From NCBI RefSeq assembly GCF_003471165.1, contig NZ_QRIL01000005.1:80467-144466 (forward strand): a stretch of DNA of 64,000 bases, in the 5' to 3' direction. A model generated the notes under the pieces. That model ran no database searches, was not told the DNA's origin, and saw only the letters and a list, made by a program, of their open reading frames with translations. Of the stretch, positions 19,707 to 28,654 are shown piece by piece. The translations under genes and the position numbers were made by a program. The stretch comes from Ruminococcus sp. AM22-13 (lineage in GTDB: Bacteria; Bacillota; Clostridia; Lachnospirales; Lachnospiraceae). The stretch's first letter is position 1. Each line of letters starts with the position of its first letter.

Positions 19707-19723
19707 AATTTTCTGGCAAAATT
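19707..19723. promoter_or_regulatory. CodY-like palindrome upstream of ilvE
   Basis: AATTTTCTGGCAAAATT is a near-perfect palindrome whose left half equals the CodY box (AATTTTCTG); it has two extra central bases relative to the consensus. It ends 12 bp before the -35 element. Confidence 0.45.
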
Positions 19724-19735
19724 GGAATTTCCCCA

Positions 19736-19764
19736 TTGAACTTAGCAAGCAAAAGTTTTACAAT
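19736..19764 (+). promoter_or_regulatory. Promoter of ilvE
   Basis: TTGAAC (19736-19741), 17-base spacer, TACAAT (19759-19764). Confidence 0.65.
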
Positions 19765-19832
19765 GGTAAAGAGATAAACAGTAATCACACCTGAAATACT
19801 GTAAATATGTGTGAACGGAGGAAAGATTCATT

Positions 19833-20858
19833 ATGGAAAAAAAGAATATCGACTGGAGCAGCCTTGGCTTCGGTTATGTACAGACTGATTATCGTTATGT
19901 ATCAAAATTTAAAGATGGCGCATGGGATGCCGGTGAACTTACAACTGACCCTAATGTAACACTCAACGAATGTGCAGGTGTTTTCCAGTATGCACAGACT
20001 GCTTTCGAAGGAATGAAAGCTTACACAACAGAAGACGGACGTATCGTTACTTTCCGTCCTGACTTAAATGCAGAACGTATGGCAAACTCCGCAAAGAGAC
20101 TGGAAATGCCAGTATTCCCGGAAGATCGTTTCGTTGATGCCATCGTACAGACAGTAAAAGCTAACGCAGCATATGTTCCACCATATGGTTCAGGTGCTAC
20201 TTTATATGTCCGTCCGTATATGATGGGTACAAACCCGGTTATCGGTGTTAAACCTGCTGATGAATATATGTTCCGTGTATTCACTACACCTGTAGGACCA
20301 TACTTCAAAGGCGGCGCTAAGCCAATCACAATCCGTGTCAGCGATTTCGACCGTGCTGCGCCTCATGGAACAGGTCATATCAAAGCTGGTCTTAACTATG
20401 CAATGAGCTTACATGCAATCGTAGATGCTCACAAGAACGGATTCGATGAGAACATGTATCTTGATGCAGCTACACGTACAAAAGTAGAAGAAACAGGTGG
20501 TGCTAACTTTATCTTCGTTACTAAAGATGGTAAAGTTGTAACACCAAAGTCCGATAGTATCCTTCCTTCTATCACACGTCGTTCCTTAATCTATGTTGCT
20601 AAGGAATATCTTGGATTAGAAGCAGAAGAAAGAGAAGTATACTTCGACGAAGTAAAAGATTTCGCTGAATGTGGTCTCTGCGGTACTGCTGCAGTTATCT
20701 CTCCTGTTGGAAAGATCGTTGACCATGGCAAGGAAATCTGCTTCCCAAGCGGAATGGAGAAAATGGGTCCGGTTATCCAGAAACTCTATGATACATTAAC
20801 AGGAATCCAGATGGGACGTATTCAGGCTCCTGAAGGATGGTTAAAGGTTATCGAATAA
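19833..20858 (+). CDS. ilvE: Branched-chain amino acid aminotransferase
   Basis: PLP enzyme that moves the amino group between glutamate and the branched-chain keto acids, the last step of Leu/Ile/Val synthesis. Fold-type IV signature: FQYAQTAFEGMKAY, the PLP lysine K184 in GTGHIKAGLNYA, and EETGGANFIFVTKDG with CGTAAVISPVG near the C-terminus. The length of 341 is typical of the BCAT2-like form. GGAGG precedes the start. The promoter carries a CodY-like box, matching the known CodY control of this pathway. Confidence 0.96.
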   Translation: MEKKNIDWSSLGFGYVQTDYRYVSKFKDGAWDAGELTTDPNVTLNECAGVFQYAQTAFEGMKAYTTEDGRIVTFRPDLNAERMANSAKRLEMPVFPEDRFVDAIVQTVKANAAYVPPYGSGATLYVRPYMMGTNPVIGVKPADEYMFRVFTTPVGPYFKGGAKPITIRVSDFDRAAPHGTGHIKAGLNYAMSLHAIVDAHKNGFDENMYLDAATRTKVEETGGANFIFVTKDGKVVTPKSDSILPSITRRSLIYVAKEYLGLEAEEREVYFDEVKDFAECGLCGTAAVISPVGKIVDHGKEICFPSGMEKMGPVIQKLYDTLTGIQMGRIQAPEGWLKVIE

Positions 20859-20874
20859 TTTTTTCTGTAAATAG

Positions 20875-20917
20875 CAAATCCTGCAGAACACCGTTTCTTG
20901 TTTCTGCAGGATTTTTT
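20875..20917 (+). terminator. Terminator of ilvE
   Basis: Stem AATCCTGCAGAA / TTCTGCAGGATT followed by six T. Confidence 0.85.
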
Positions 20918-21009
20918 ATTTACACATTTCTTTTGTCTCTCAAAGCCGGCTATTCTGATTTTCTTTTCCCGGCTTGCTCGTTATTGCCGTCAAACTTTTA
21001 TTTTCTGTC

Positions 21010-21501
21010 TTATTTCTTTCTCTCATACTTCACAAACTGGTATTCCAGGTCAAAATATGTCTGCTCATCGCTCTCTGCTGTGATCTCCCATTCATCGTCT
21101 TCATCCAGATTCGGGAAGTGGCTGTCTGCTTCATAGGCAAAGTCAATCTTTGTAACGTGTGCCACATCACAGTATGGAAGCATCTGTTCATAAATGCTGT
21201 CACCGCCAATGCAGTAAACATCTTCTGTCGGATATTTCTTTATTTCTTCCAGTGCTTCTTCAATGCTGTGTACTACAATTGCGCCTTTGGCATCATAATC
21301 TTTATTTTTTGTGATTACGATATTAGTTCTGTTTTTCAGTGGCAGTCCATTCGGGAAGCTTTCCAGAGTTTTTCTTCCCATCACTACTACTTTTCCACTT
21401 GTTTCTTCGCGAAACATCTTCATATCTGCCGGAATACTTACCAGAAGCTTGTTGTCCTTGCCGATTCCCCAGTTCTGATCTGCTGCTACAATAACATTCA
21501 T
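21010..21501 (-). CDS. folA: Dihydrofolate reductase
   Basis: Reduces dihydrofolate to tetrahydrofolate with NADPH. N-terminus MNVIVAADQNWGIGKDNKL, catalytic acidic residue in SIPADMKMFREET, NADPH-binding VVMGRKTLESFP and IGGDSIYEQMLPYCD are all present; 163 residues is standard. It follows thyA, which produces dihydrofolate, with about 125 bp between them, so the pair closes the thymidylate cycle. Confidence 0.97.
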   Translation of the reverse strand: MNVIVAADQNWGIGKDNKLLVSIPADMKMFREETSGKVVVMGRKTLESFPNGLPLKNRTNIVITKNKDYDAKGAIVVHSIEEALEEIKKYPTEDVYCIGGDSIYEQMLPYCDVAHVTKIDFAYEADSHFPNLDEDDEWEITAESDEQTYFDLEYQFVKYERKK

Positions 21502-21627
21502 TATAAATTTTCCTCTCTTACTTATTCTTCTATAGTTTCGTTCTTTTAAAGGTATTTGCTCCAGTACTGTAAGCTATCTAATAAATAAAACTACTATCTC
21601 TTTGTATTTCATAAATCAGCAACAAAA

Positions 21628-22476
21628 TTAAATAGCCACCGGGATATTCTTGATCTGCGGCCATGTCTCATAGTTTTCTACAATCAGATCATCCGTTGTA
21701 AACTGATAGAAGTCCTTCACTTCCGGATTAAGTTTAACGATTGGTGCCGGATAAGGTTTTCTCTTGATCATTTCTTTTACCACAGGAATGTGACGGTCAT
21801 AAATATGACAGTCAGCAACCACATGAAGCAGTTCTCCTGCCTCCATATCACATACCTGTGCGATCATCATAAGCAGAATTGCATACTGGCAGACATTCCA
21901 GTTATTTGCTGTAAGAATATCCTGAGAACGCTGATTGAGGATTGCATTCAATGTCAGTTTCTCATTTTCCGGTGTCTGAGTTACATTAAATGTCATAGAG
22001 TATGCACATGGATACAGGTTCATCTCGTGAAGATCCTGATGCACATAAATATTTGTCATAATTCTACGGCTGAATGGATTGTTTTTCAGATCATAGATGA
22101 CTCTGTCTACCTGATCCATCATGCCTTCTTTATATTGATGTTTCACTCCAAGCTGATATCCGTAAGCTTTACCGATAGAACCATTTTCATCTGCCCAGCT
22201 ATCCCAGATATGGCTATGAAGATCATGGATGTTATTGGATTTCTTCTGCCAGATCCAGAGAATCTCATCCATAGCACTCTTTAATGCAGTACGTCTAAGC
22301 GTCATGGCCGGAAATTCTTTTCGAAGGTCATATCGGTTTACCACACCAAATTTCTTAATTGTGTAGGCAGGTGTTCCGTCCTCCCACACCGGGCGGACCT
22401 TCTCTCCTTCTGTGCTCGTACCATTCTCCAGGATATCCTGGCACATTTTTATAAATACATCATCTGCGTAACTCAT
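21628..22476 (-). CDS. thyA: Thymidylate synthase, divergent ThyA type
   Basis: Methylates dUMP with methylene-tetrahydrofolate, yielding dTMP and dihydrofolate. The 282-residue protein keeps the nucleophile C157, but in NLYPCAYSM rather than the usual PCH, and the phosphate-binding RSxD is NQRSQDILTANNWNV, so the LGxPFN segment is also altered. The rest of the fold (KSAMDEILWIWQKKSNN, DSWADENGSIGKAYGYQLG) is clear. This variant form occurs in Clostridia. It is the third gene of a leftward run dagK-like, AAA protein, thyA, folA. Confidence 0.93.
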   Translation of the reverse strand: MSYADDVFIKMCQDILENGTSTEGEKVRPVWEDGTPAYTIKKFGVVNRYDLRKEFPAMTLRRTALKSAMDEILWIWQKKSNNIHDLHSHIWDSWADENGSIGKAYGYQLGVKHQYKEGMMDQVDRVIYDLKNNPFSRRIMTNIYVHQDLHEMNLYPCAYSMTFNVTQTPENEKLTLNAILNQRSQDILTANNWNVCQYAILLMMIAQVCDMEAGELLHVVADCHIYDRHIPVVKEMIKRKPYPAPIVKLNPEVKDFYQFTTDDLIVENYETWPQIKNIPVAI

Positions 22477-22498
22477 TATTTTCTACTCTCTCGCTTTC

Positions 22499-24070
22499 TT
22501 ATTTTTTATATTCTTCTATTATACAAGTATGTTCCCTTGTTTTTTTATTATAATTGATACCTACCATCAAAAGATCACCTTTATATTCTTCCAGACTCGC
22601 GCAATATTCTTTATTTTTTATCTGTGAAATTGCACCCTCTGCGCTTTTATTCCACTTTAACTCCACAACCATTGCTGGTTTATCCGGAAATTTTTTTCTT
22701 GGAATAAATACAATATCTGCAAATCCTTTCCCACCAGCCAGTTCTCTGTGCATTGTATAAAAATTGCGGGCCGCATAGAGTGCCAGTGAAATCGTGTAGC
22801 TTAATGCATTTTCATCATTATATTGAAGATGTGATGTCTCAAAATGAGCCTCTTTTATCCCTTGTGCAACCTGCTTTGGTCTCATTTGCCAGATTGCCTT
22901 TAAGGTGTCCGCTGAATTTTTCAGTGCTTTTGATACTTCGCCCCAGTCAGCAACCGAAACCGTATTAACATATTCCTCACGTATTTCTGCATTTGGAATT
23001 GATACACACCGATTTTCATAATCATATGTCAGATATCCCAAATGCACCAATAATGTAAGAACATCATCCTCATTTCTGAACGTTGTCATATCATTTGTAA
23101 AGCTTCCCGTATTCACCGGAATACTCTCACCTGCAATCATACTTAATACATCATCCTTCAAACCCTCAAAATTCATTTCTATATAAACTTTCAAAGCCTC
23201 AAAGGTCTCTGTCTGATTCCAGTAATTTCCAATCTCACCCAGTCTCATACTGCTCACAACAGAGCGTGGACTATATACAGAGGCAACTCCCTTAAATGAA
23301 TAGCCATCATACCAGTTTTTTATCTCTTCCATATCCATCTGGTACTTTGCACACAACGCCTGAACTTCACCCTCAGTAAATCCCACATACTCACCCAGAG
23401 GTCCTGGATTCAACATAGAAAATTCATCAAACATATTCAAAGCAGAATGTGTTCCGTACTTCTTAACAGGAAGAATACCTGTCATATAAGCCAAATGAAT
23501 ATAGCCTTTATCCTTTAGCAAATCCCGTAAAAAGTCAAGATATTTCTCCTGTGCTTCTTTATCCTGCTTATACTCACGAAAAATACAATCCCATTCATCA
23601 ATAATAATCACAAAAGGACATCTGCTGTAAGCATAGACATCCTGCATAGATTCAATCAAGTCATTTTCATCAAAAAAATCCACGTCCGGATAAGCACTTC
23701 TCAGCTCTCGCAATACAATTTTCCTGACTCGTTCCATTAGCTCCTGAATATTATTACTGCGACTCAAAAAATCCTGCATATTCAAAAAAATCGTATCATA
23801 TTTATTGAGATATTTTTCAAAATCTGTGTCTTTTGCAATTTTAAGATTAGAAAATAACTCTTTTGAATCGCACCCTTTACTGTAATATGCTGTCAGCATA
23901 TTTGCAGCCATAGACTTTCCGAAACGTCTTGGTCTGCTGACACATATGTTCTTCTGTAAAGTGTGTAAAACAGAATTTGTATACCGTATCAAACCCGTCT
24001 TATCTACATAAATATCAGAATTGAGTGCTTCCTGAAATTTGGAGTTATCCGGATTCAAATAATTTCCCAT
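22499..24070 (-). CDS. AAA-ATPase-like protein with C-terminal PD-(D/E)XK nuclease domain
   Basis: This large family has an N-terminal AAA-ATPase-like module and a C-terminal restriction-nuclease-like fold; no member function is settled. Seen here: start region FQEALNSDIYVDKTGLI, Walker A-like SRPRRFGKSMAANML (about 45-59), Walker B-like CPFVIIIDEWDCIF (about 150-163), and C-terminal nuclease-type residues GKGFADIVFIPRKK then AMVVELKWNK (D...ExK). 523 residues is normal. Its start codon directly abuts the dagK-like stop, and thyA begins 22 bp after its stop. Such genes are often multicopy in Lachnospiraceae and Bacteroidetes. Confidence 0.9.
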   Translation of the reverse strand: MGNYLNPDNSKFQEALNSDIYVDKTGLIRYTNSVLHTLQKNICVSRPRRFGKSMAANMLTAYYSKGCDSKELFSNLKIAKDTDFEKYLNKYDTIFLNMQDFLSRSNNIQELMERVRKIVLRELRSAYPDVDFFDENDLIESMQDVYAYSRCPFVIIIDEWDCIFREYKQDKEAQEKYLDFLRDLLKDKGYIHLAYMTGILPVKKYGTHSALNMFDEFSMLNPGPLGEYVGFTEGEVQALCAKYQMDMEEIKNWYDGYSFKGVASVYSPRSVVSSMRLGEIGNYWNQTETFEALKVYIEMNFEGLKDDVLSMIAGESIPVNTGSFTNDMTTFRNEDDVLTLLVHLGYLTYDYENRCVSIPNAEIREEYVNTVSVADWGEVSKALKNSADTLKAIWQMRPKQVAQGIKEAHFETSHLQYNDENALSYTISLALYAARNFYTMHRELAGGKGFADIVFIPRKKFPDKPAMVVELKWNKSAEGAISQIKNKEYCASLEEYKGDLLMVGINYNKKTREHTCIIEEYKK

Positions 24071-25036
24071 TTAATCCCCCTCTTTTTCATGCAACAGCCA
24101 CAGTCTCTTCTCCAGACATCTGAATTCTACCCTTGTTACATCTCCGCAATATTCTCCATCTGCATGGAGCACCATCGGTTTATCAAGCAGCACTCGAAAC
24201 CCGTTTTCTTCCCTGATATTAAATCCATTGATTCTCTCCTGTTTCGCCGCCACCAGAAATGGAAGAAGGAAAAATGTCTGCCATTTGGCAATACCTGAAG
24301 CGCTACTCAAAGACAGTCTGCCATCCTCCGGTGAAGCTTCTGGTGCCATCGGGACACCACCACCTTCTGCTGGCAGATTCATGGCAGCTGCGAAGATCAT
24401 TTTCGGCAGGATAAATCCACCATGTTCCGTTATCACTTTTGCATTTGCAGTTTCCATTGTAAAAAGTGACTGCACCGTTAATGCAAGATATGTAAGTTTT
24501 CCCAGATGGAAGCGGTTTAAAACCTGCTTCAGTCTGGAATGAAGAGCTTTCTTGCACACCAGTGCATCCAGTCCAAGTCCGGCACTGATTCCAAAAATCC
24601 TCGGCTTTTCACATCCTTCCCAGCTTACCTGACCAAGATCTATCCTGTAAAGTTCTTCCCCTCGCTGATCTTTTCTGATACTGGCGCAAATCTGTTTCAG
24701 ACTTTCCTTCGGTGTTTTTGGCAATTTTAAGTTTCTGCCAAAATCATTTCCTGAACCTGTCGGAATCACTCCAAGCCGTACCCGGTCAAAATCTGCGATC
24801 CCATTCAGAACCTCGTTGATCGTTCCATCTCCACCAACTACGATCAGATAAATAGGATCATCGTCTTTCATGGAAGAAATCTTCTCTGCCAGCTTTGTCG
24901 CATGTCCCGGATATCTGGTTGTATGCGCCACATATTTTATTTTATACCCGCGAAGCAGACGCTGTGTCTCATTCCATACCCGGTGCGCCTGCCCTGTTCC
25001 CGCTCCGTTATTTACAATAATCTGTATTCTTCTCAT
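24071..25036 (-). CDS. Diacylglycerol/lipid kinase family protein
   Basis: Phosphorylates a lipid diol, probably diacylglycerol, using ATP. The nucleotide-binding motif GGDGTINEVLNGI, followed by GVIPTGSGNDFGRNL, and the C-terminal MVLHADGEYCGDVTRVEFR segment place it in the YegS/DagK/sphingosine-kinase superfamily. 321 residues, no membrane segment. GAGG precedes the start. It leads the leftward operon to folA. An 18-bp perfect palindrome sits about 70 bp upstream. Confidence 0.92.
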   Translation of the reverse strand: MRRIQIIVNNGAGTGQAHRVWNETQRLLRGYKIKYVAHTTRYPGHATKLAEKISSMKDDDPIYLIVVGGDGTINEVLNGIADFDRVRLGVIPTGSGNDFGRNLKLPKTPKESLKQICASIRKDQRGEELYRIDLGQVSWEGCEKPRIFGISAGLGLDALVCKKALHSRLKQVLNRFHLGKLTYLALTVQSLFTMETANAKVITEHGGFILPKMIFAAAMNLPAEGGGVPMAPEASPEDGRLSLSSASGIAKWQTFFLLPFLVAAKQERINGFNIREENGFRVLLDKPMVLHADGEYCGDVTRVEFRCLEKRLWLLHEKEGD

Positions 25037-25104
25037 TTTTCCTCACAATTATATCTGTTTTCACTGCCCCAAATACTCTTTATCCAGATACTCTCTGGAA
25101 ACGC

Positions 25105-25122
25105 TATAGTATCTATACTATA
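25105..25122. promoter_or_regulatory. 18-bp perfect palindrome upstream of the dagK-like operon
   Basis: TATAGTAT and ATACTATA around a two-base centre. Its location suits an operator for a dimeric repressor (GntR/YtrA-like sites look similar), but the AT-rich sequence could also be a promoter element. Confidence 0.4.
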
Positions 25123-25281
25123 CAATATTTGGCTTTCACATACAAGAGCACAGCCAACCAAAATCCTTGTGATCGTCACATATTTATTACTGTTTTCTAT
25201 TCTATAGCAATTTCCAGGCGAGAAGTCAAAATAATATACAAATCCGTCAAAATATTGAAAGCATTTTTCTCAAAAAGTATT

Positions 25282-25325
25282 TATAATGTAGGTAGAATAT
25301 GTTGTGGTGCAATTTCAGCACCACA
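25282..25325 (+). promoter_or_regulatory. GH13 promoter -10 and leader hairpin
   Basis: TATAAT at 25282-25287 lacks a good -35 (TTGAAA is 21 bases away). About 15 bp downstream lies TGTGGTGC / GCACCACA (25303-25310 with 25318-25325), either an operator for the nearby LacI protein or a 5'-leader hairpin. Confidence 0.45.
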
Positions 25326-25386
25326 GCAGTCAATAAAACTTAAACATAAAAACTTATAAAATAAATCATTTCAGGAGGTTTTTACA

Positions 25387-27066
25387 ATGGAAAAAAGATG
25401 GTGGAAAGAAAGCGTCGTATATCAGATTTATCCTCGCAGCTTCTGCGACAGCAACGGAGATGGTATCGGTGATCTGAACGGTATCACAAGCAAACTTGAC
25501 TACTTAAAAGAGCTTGGTGTTGATGTTATCTGGCTCTCTCCTGTTTACAAATCACCGAATGATGATAACGGATACGATATCAGTGATTATCAGGATATCA
25601 TGGACGAATTCGGAACAATGGAAGACTTCGACCGTATGCTCGCTACAGCTCACGAAAAAGGCATCAAAATTATGATGGACCTTGTTGTAAACCATACTTC
25701 TGACGAGCACAAATGGTTTATCGAGAGCCGTAAATCCACAGACAATCCATACAGAGATTACTATATCTGGCGTCCTGCAAAAGAAGACGGCAGCCTTCCG
25801 AACAACTGGGGCTCCTGCTTCTCCGGTCCTGCATGGGAATATGATAAAACAACAGATATGTATTTCCTGCATCTGTTCTCTAAAAAGCAGCCAGACCTCA
25901 ACTGGGACAACCCGGTCGTACGTCAGGAAGTTTTCGACATGATGAACTGGTGGCTGGAAAAAGGTGTTGATGGATTCCGTATGGACGTTATCAGCCTGAT
26001 CTCCAAAGAGCAGCCGGAACTCCCGGACAAAGAACCTGGAATCAACGGATATGCAACATTTAATGTATCTGCAAACGGTCCTCATGTACATGAATACCTT
26101 CAGGAAATGCGTCAGAAAGCATTAAACAATGCAGATACCATCACAGTAGGTGAATGCTCCGGTGTTACTCTCGAAGAAGCAAAGAAATACGCAAGAAGCG
26201 ACGAAAAAGAACTGAACATGGTATTCCAGTTTGAGCATATGGATGTTGACAGCGATGAAAAAGCCGGCAAATGGACAACCAGAAAAATGGATCTTCGTGA
26301 CCTCAAAAAAATTCTTACCCGCTGGCAGAAAGGTCTCCAGGACATTGCATGGAACAGCCTTTACTGGGAGAACCACGACCAGCCAAGAAGCGTTTCCCGT
26401 TTCGGTAACGACAGCGATGAATACAGAGAAATCTCTGCAAAAATGCTTGCAACCTGTATTCATATGATGCAGGGTACTCCTTACGTATATCAGGGTGAAG
26501 AGCTTGGTATGACAAACTGCCCATTCAACACTCTTGAGAACTTCCGCGATCTTGAAAGTATCAATGCATTCCACGAATTAACCGAGCAGGGCAAGATGAC
26601 TGAGGAAGAAATGATGGCAGCGATCGGCTACAAAGGTCGTGACAATGCCAGAACTCCAATGCAGTGGGATGACAGTGCCAACGCAGGATTCTCTGACGCA
26701 AGTGCAACTCCATGGATCATGGTTAACCCTAACTATACTAAAATCAATGCAAAAGACCAGATAAGCCGCGAGGATTCCGTATTTAAATATTATCAGAAAC
26801 TGATCAAACTTCGTCACGAAAGTGATCTGATCGTTTACGGTACCTATGATCTGATTCTTGATGACGATAAAGATATTTACGCTTACATCCGTACACTCGG
26901 AGATGAAAAACTCATCGTATATTGCAACTTCAGTGAAAATACCCGCGAAGTAGAACTTCCGGAAGAATTCACAGACGGAAAGATTCTGATTTCCAACTAC
27001 AACGATGCTAAAGTAAGCGAAAAGATCACGCTCAGACCTTATGAAGCAATCGTAATCCAGAAATAA
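25387..27066 (+). CDS. malL: GH13 oligo-1,6-glucosidase-type alpha-glucosidase
   Basis: Cytoplasmic enzyme that removes glucose from the ends of small alpha-glucosides. GH13 motifs: VVNH at about 100-103, nucleophile D200 in GFRMDVIS, acid/base E256 in VGECSG, and NHD with D331. The residue after the nucleophile is Val, which in this subfamily goes with alpha-1,6 (isomaltose-type) preference. 559 residues, no signal peptide. AGGAGG precedes the start. It lies just before a LacI-type regulator on the same strand, the usual partner arrangement. The gene symbol is by family likeness. Confidence 0.93.
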   Translation: MEKRWWKESVVYQIYPRSFCDSNGDGIGDLNGITSKLDYLKELGVDVIWLSPVYKSPNDDNGYDISDYQDIMDEFGTMEDFDRMLATAHEKGIKIMMDLVVNHTSDEHKWFIESRKSTDNPYRDYYIWRPAKEDGSLPNNWGSCFSGPAWEYDKTTDMYFLHLFSKKQPDLNWDNPVVRQEVFDMMNWWLEKGVDGFRMDVISLISKEQPELPDKEPGINGYATFNVSANGPHVHEYLQEMRQKALNNADTITVGECSGVTLEEAKKYARSDEKELNMVFQFEHMDVDSDEKAGKWTTRKMDLRDLKKILTRWQKGLQDIAWNSLYWENHDQPRSVSRFGNDSDEYREISAKMLATCIHMMQGTPYVYQGEELGMTNCPFNTLENFRDLESINAFHELTEQGKMTEEEMMAAIGYKGRDNARTPMQWDDSANAGFSDASATPWIMVNPNYTKINAKDQISREDSVFKYYQKLIKLRHESDLIVYGTYDLILDDDKDIYAYIRTLGDEKLIVYCNFSENTREVELPEEFTDGKILISNYNDAKVSEKITLRPYEAIVIQK

Positions 27067-27412
27067 TAAATGATTTTGCTTCTTATGAATCACAGTAATT
27101 CCCAGATTACTGTGATTTTCTGAAGAACCGGTGACTGTGAAAAATACTGAGCAGTTACCGGAAATATATTTTCTCATATACAGACTCAGAAGGATGCTAC
27201 CAGATTATTCTGGCGGCATTCTTCTATTTTATCCCCAAGGCTTATGAGCAACAGTGACAATTTTTTTGCATTTATTTCAAGTTTTTTTGTGCAATACTTG
27301 CGTTTTTGTATATCATTGTGCTAAAATATCCACATAACAGGATATAAGATTTCAAATACTTTTGCATTTTCACTCTTATATCTACAGACTTTTTTACATC
27401 GGGGTGTTTCAA
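27067..27412. other. Gap between GH13 gene and lacI-type gene
   Basis: Contains a strong terminator, a second hairpin near 27190-27222 and a promoter for the regulator (TTGCGT at 27298-27303, 18 bases, TAAAAT at 27322-27327). No gene. Confidence 0.65.
27088..27120 (+). terminator. Terminator of the GH13 gene
   Basis: Perfect 12-bp stem AATCACAGTAAT / ATTACTGTGATT with six-base loop, then a short T-run. Confidence 0.75.
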
Positions 27413-28444
27413 ATGATTACAATCAAAGAAATGGCAGAAATGCTGGGAATCAGTACCACAACGGTATCTAACGTCATTAACGGAAAAACCAGCGAAGTCT
27501 CTCAGAAAACTGCCGAAAAAGTCCAGAAGCTTCTGGATGAATATGACTATGTACCTAATATGAGTGCAAAGAACCTTGCGCAGAATCATTCCAGACTGAT
27601 TGGAATTGTCCTAAAAGGACGCAAAGACAAATACGAAAATATTTTTGCAGATCCATTTCACGGAGAATTGCTTGGTGCCCTGGAGGCAGCGATCCGCGAA
27701 CATGGATATTATATGATGCTTTATACATCCGAAGACATCAACGAAATCGTCCGCAATGTAGTAAGCTGGAATACCGAGGGACTGATTCTTATCGGTATGC
27801 TCCATGATGACTACCTGCGAATCAAGAGTAAATATAAGAATCCTGTTGTCCTCATCGACAGTTATACGCCAAAAAATATTGCCAAATATGTAAATATCGG
27901 TCTTGATGATGAGCAGGGTGGATATCTGATGACTAAATATCTTCTGGAGTGCGGTCACCGGAAGATTGCTTTCCTTGCTGATAATATGGAAGGGGTAGAT
28001 TATATCCGTTATACCGGTCATCAACGTGCTCTTCAGGAATATAACATAGATGTAGATCTCGACAATCTTATCGTAATCCGTCCATCTAAATATGAACGTC
28101 AGGGAAGTATGGAAGAGATTTACGCTGTCGCACACAAATTCACTGCATTTATGTGCTGCTCAGATTATTATGCAGTCACATTGATGAAATATCTCCGCGA
28201 AAGGGGCATCCGTTTTCCGGAAGACCTCTCTATCACGGGATTCGATGACAATCTGTATGCACAGGTAGTCTCTCCTCCCCTTACTACGATTCACCAGAAT
28301 ATCTCTCAGCGTGGAACTATGGCTGTCGAGTATCTGCTCAGAATGATTGACGGATGGGTCCCAAAGTCTACTAGTATTACACTTCCGGTCAAACTTGTTG
28401 TACGTGACAGTGTTAAAATTCTGAATTCCGATAAACAGGATTAA
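27413..28444 (+). CDS. LacI-family transcriptional regulator
   Basis: DNA-binding repressor with sugar-binding core. The helix-turn-helix is at the very start (MITIKEMAEMLGISTTTVSNVINGK), followed by the hinge (VPNMSAKNLAQNHS) and periplasmic-binding-like domain ending in ITGFDDNLYAQVVSPPLTTI and a C-terminal RDS segment. I start at 27413 since the HTH begins there; an upstream in-frame ATG at 27362 adds non-conserved residues. About 343 residues. Position between two GH13 genes suggests it controls one or both; operators are proposed at 25303 and 30351. Confidence 0.93.
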   Translation: MITIKEMAEMLGISTTTVSNVINGKTSEVSQKTAEKVQKLLDEYDYVPNMSAKNLAQNHSRLIGIVLKGRKDKYENIFADPFHGELLGALEAAIREHGYYMMLYTSEDINEIVRNVVSWNTEGLILIGMLHDDYLRIKSKYKNPVVLIDSYTPKNIAKYVNIGLDDEQGGYLMTKYLLECGHRKIAFLADNMEGVDYIRYTGHQRALQEYNIDVDLDNLIVIRPSKYERQGSMEEIYAVAHKFTAFMCCSDYYAVTLMKYLRERGIRFPEDLSITGFDDNLYAQVVSPPLTTIHQNISQRGTMAVEYLLRMIDGWVPKSTSITLPVKLVVRDSVKILNSDKQD

Positions 28445-28462
28445 TTCATCGCATAACTATAC

Positions 28463-28515
28463 ATAAAAAGAACGAAACTCTTTCAAAATGCTTTTCTGGA
28501 TTTTCGTTCTTTTTT
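28463..28515 (+). terminator. Terminator of the lacI-type gene
   Basis: AAAGAACGAAA and TTTCGTTCTTT arms, then a T-run, just after the stop codon at 28444. Confidence 0.7.
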
Positions 28516-28570
28516 CTCTATATCTATGTACCAAACAAGAATCAATTAACTGCTACATTAGATTCCAAAA

Positions 28571-28605
28571 ACAAAAACAGAGAGCATAGATTGCTCCATG
28601 CTCTC
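28571..28605 (-). terminator. Terminator of the leftward GH13 gene
   Basis: Minus-strand stem GAGAGCAT / ATGCTCTC (28580-28587 with 28598-28605) followed by TGTTTTTGTTTTT. Confidence 0.8.
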
Positions 28606-28654
28606 CATCATTCTTTCAATTTTATATTGCTTTTTGACTATCTCATTTTCCTTA

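Larger units (their letters stand above)
19428..19832. other. Divergent gap between xpaC-like gene and ilvE
   Basis: It contains the 61-bp repeat element, a perfect hairpin at 19586-19611, the CodY-like box and the ilvE promoter. No additional gene is seen. Confidence 0.7.
25037..25386. other. Divergent gap between dagK-like gene and the GH13 gene
   Basis: Contains an 18-bp palindrome on the dagK-like side and the GH13 promoter with a leader hairpin on the other. No gene is seen. Confidence 0.65.

Noticed and set aside
25186..25211. ATTACTG...TAGCAAT as an element copy
   Set aside because: Ends differ from the family and no direct repeats flank it.
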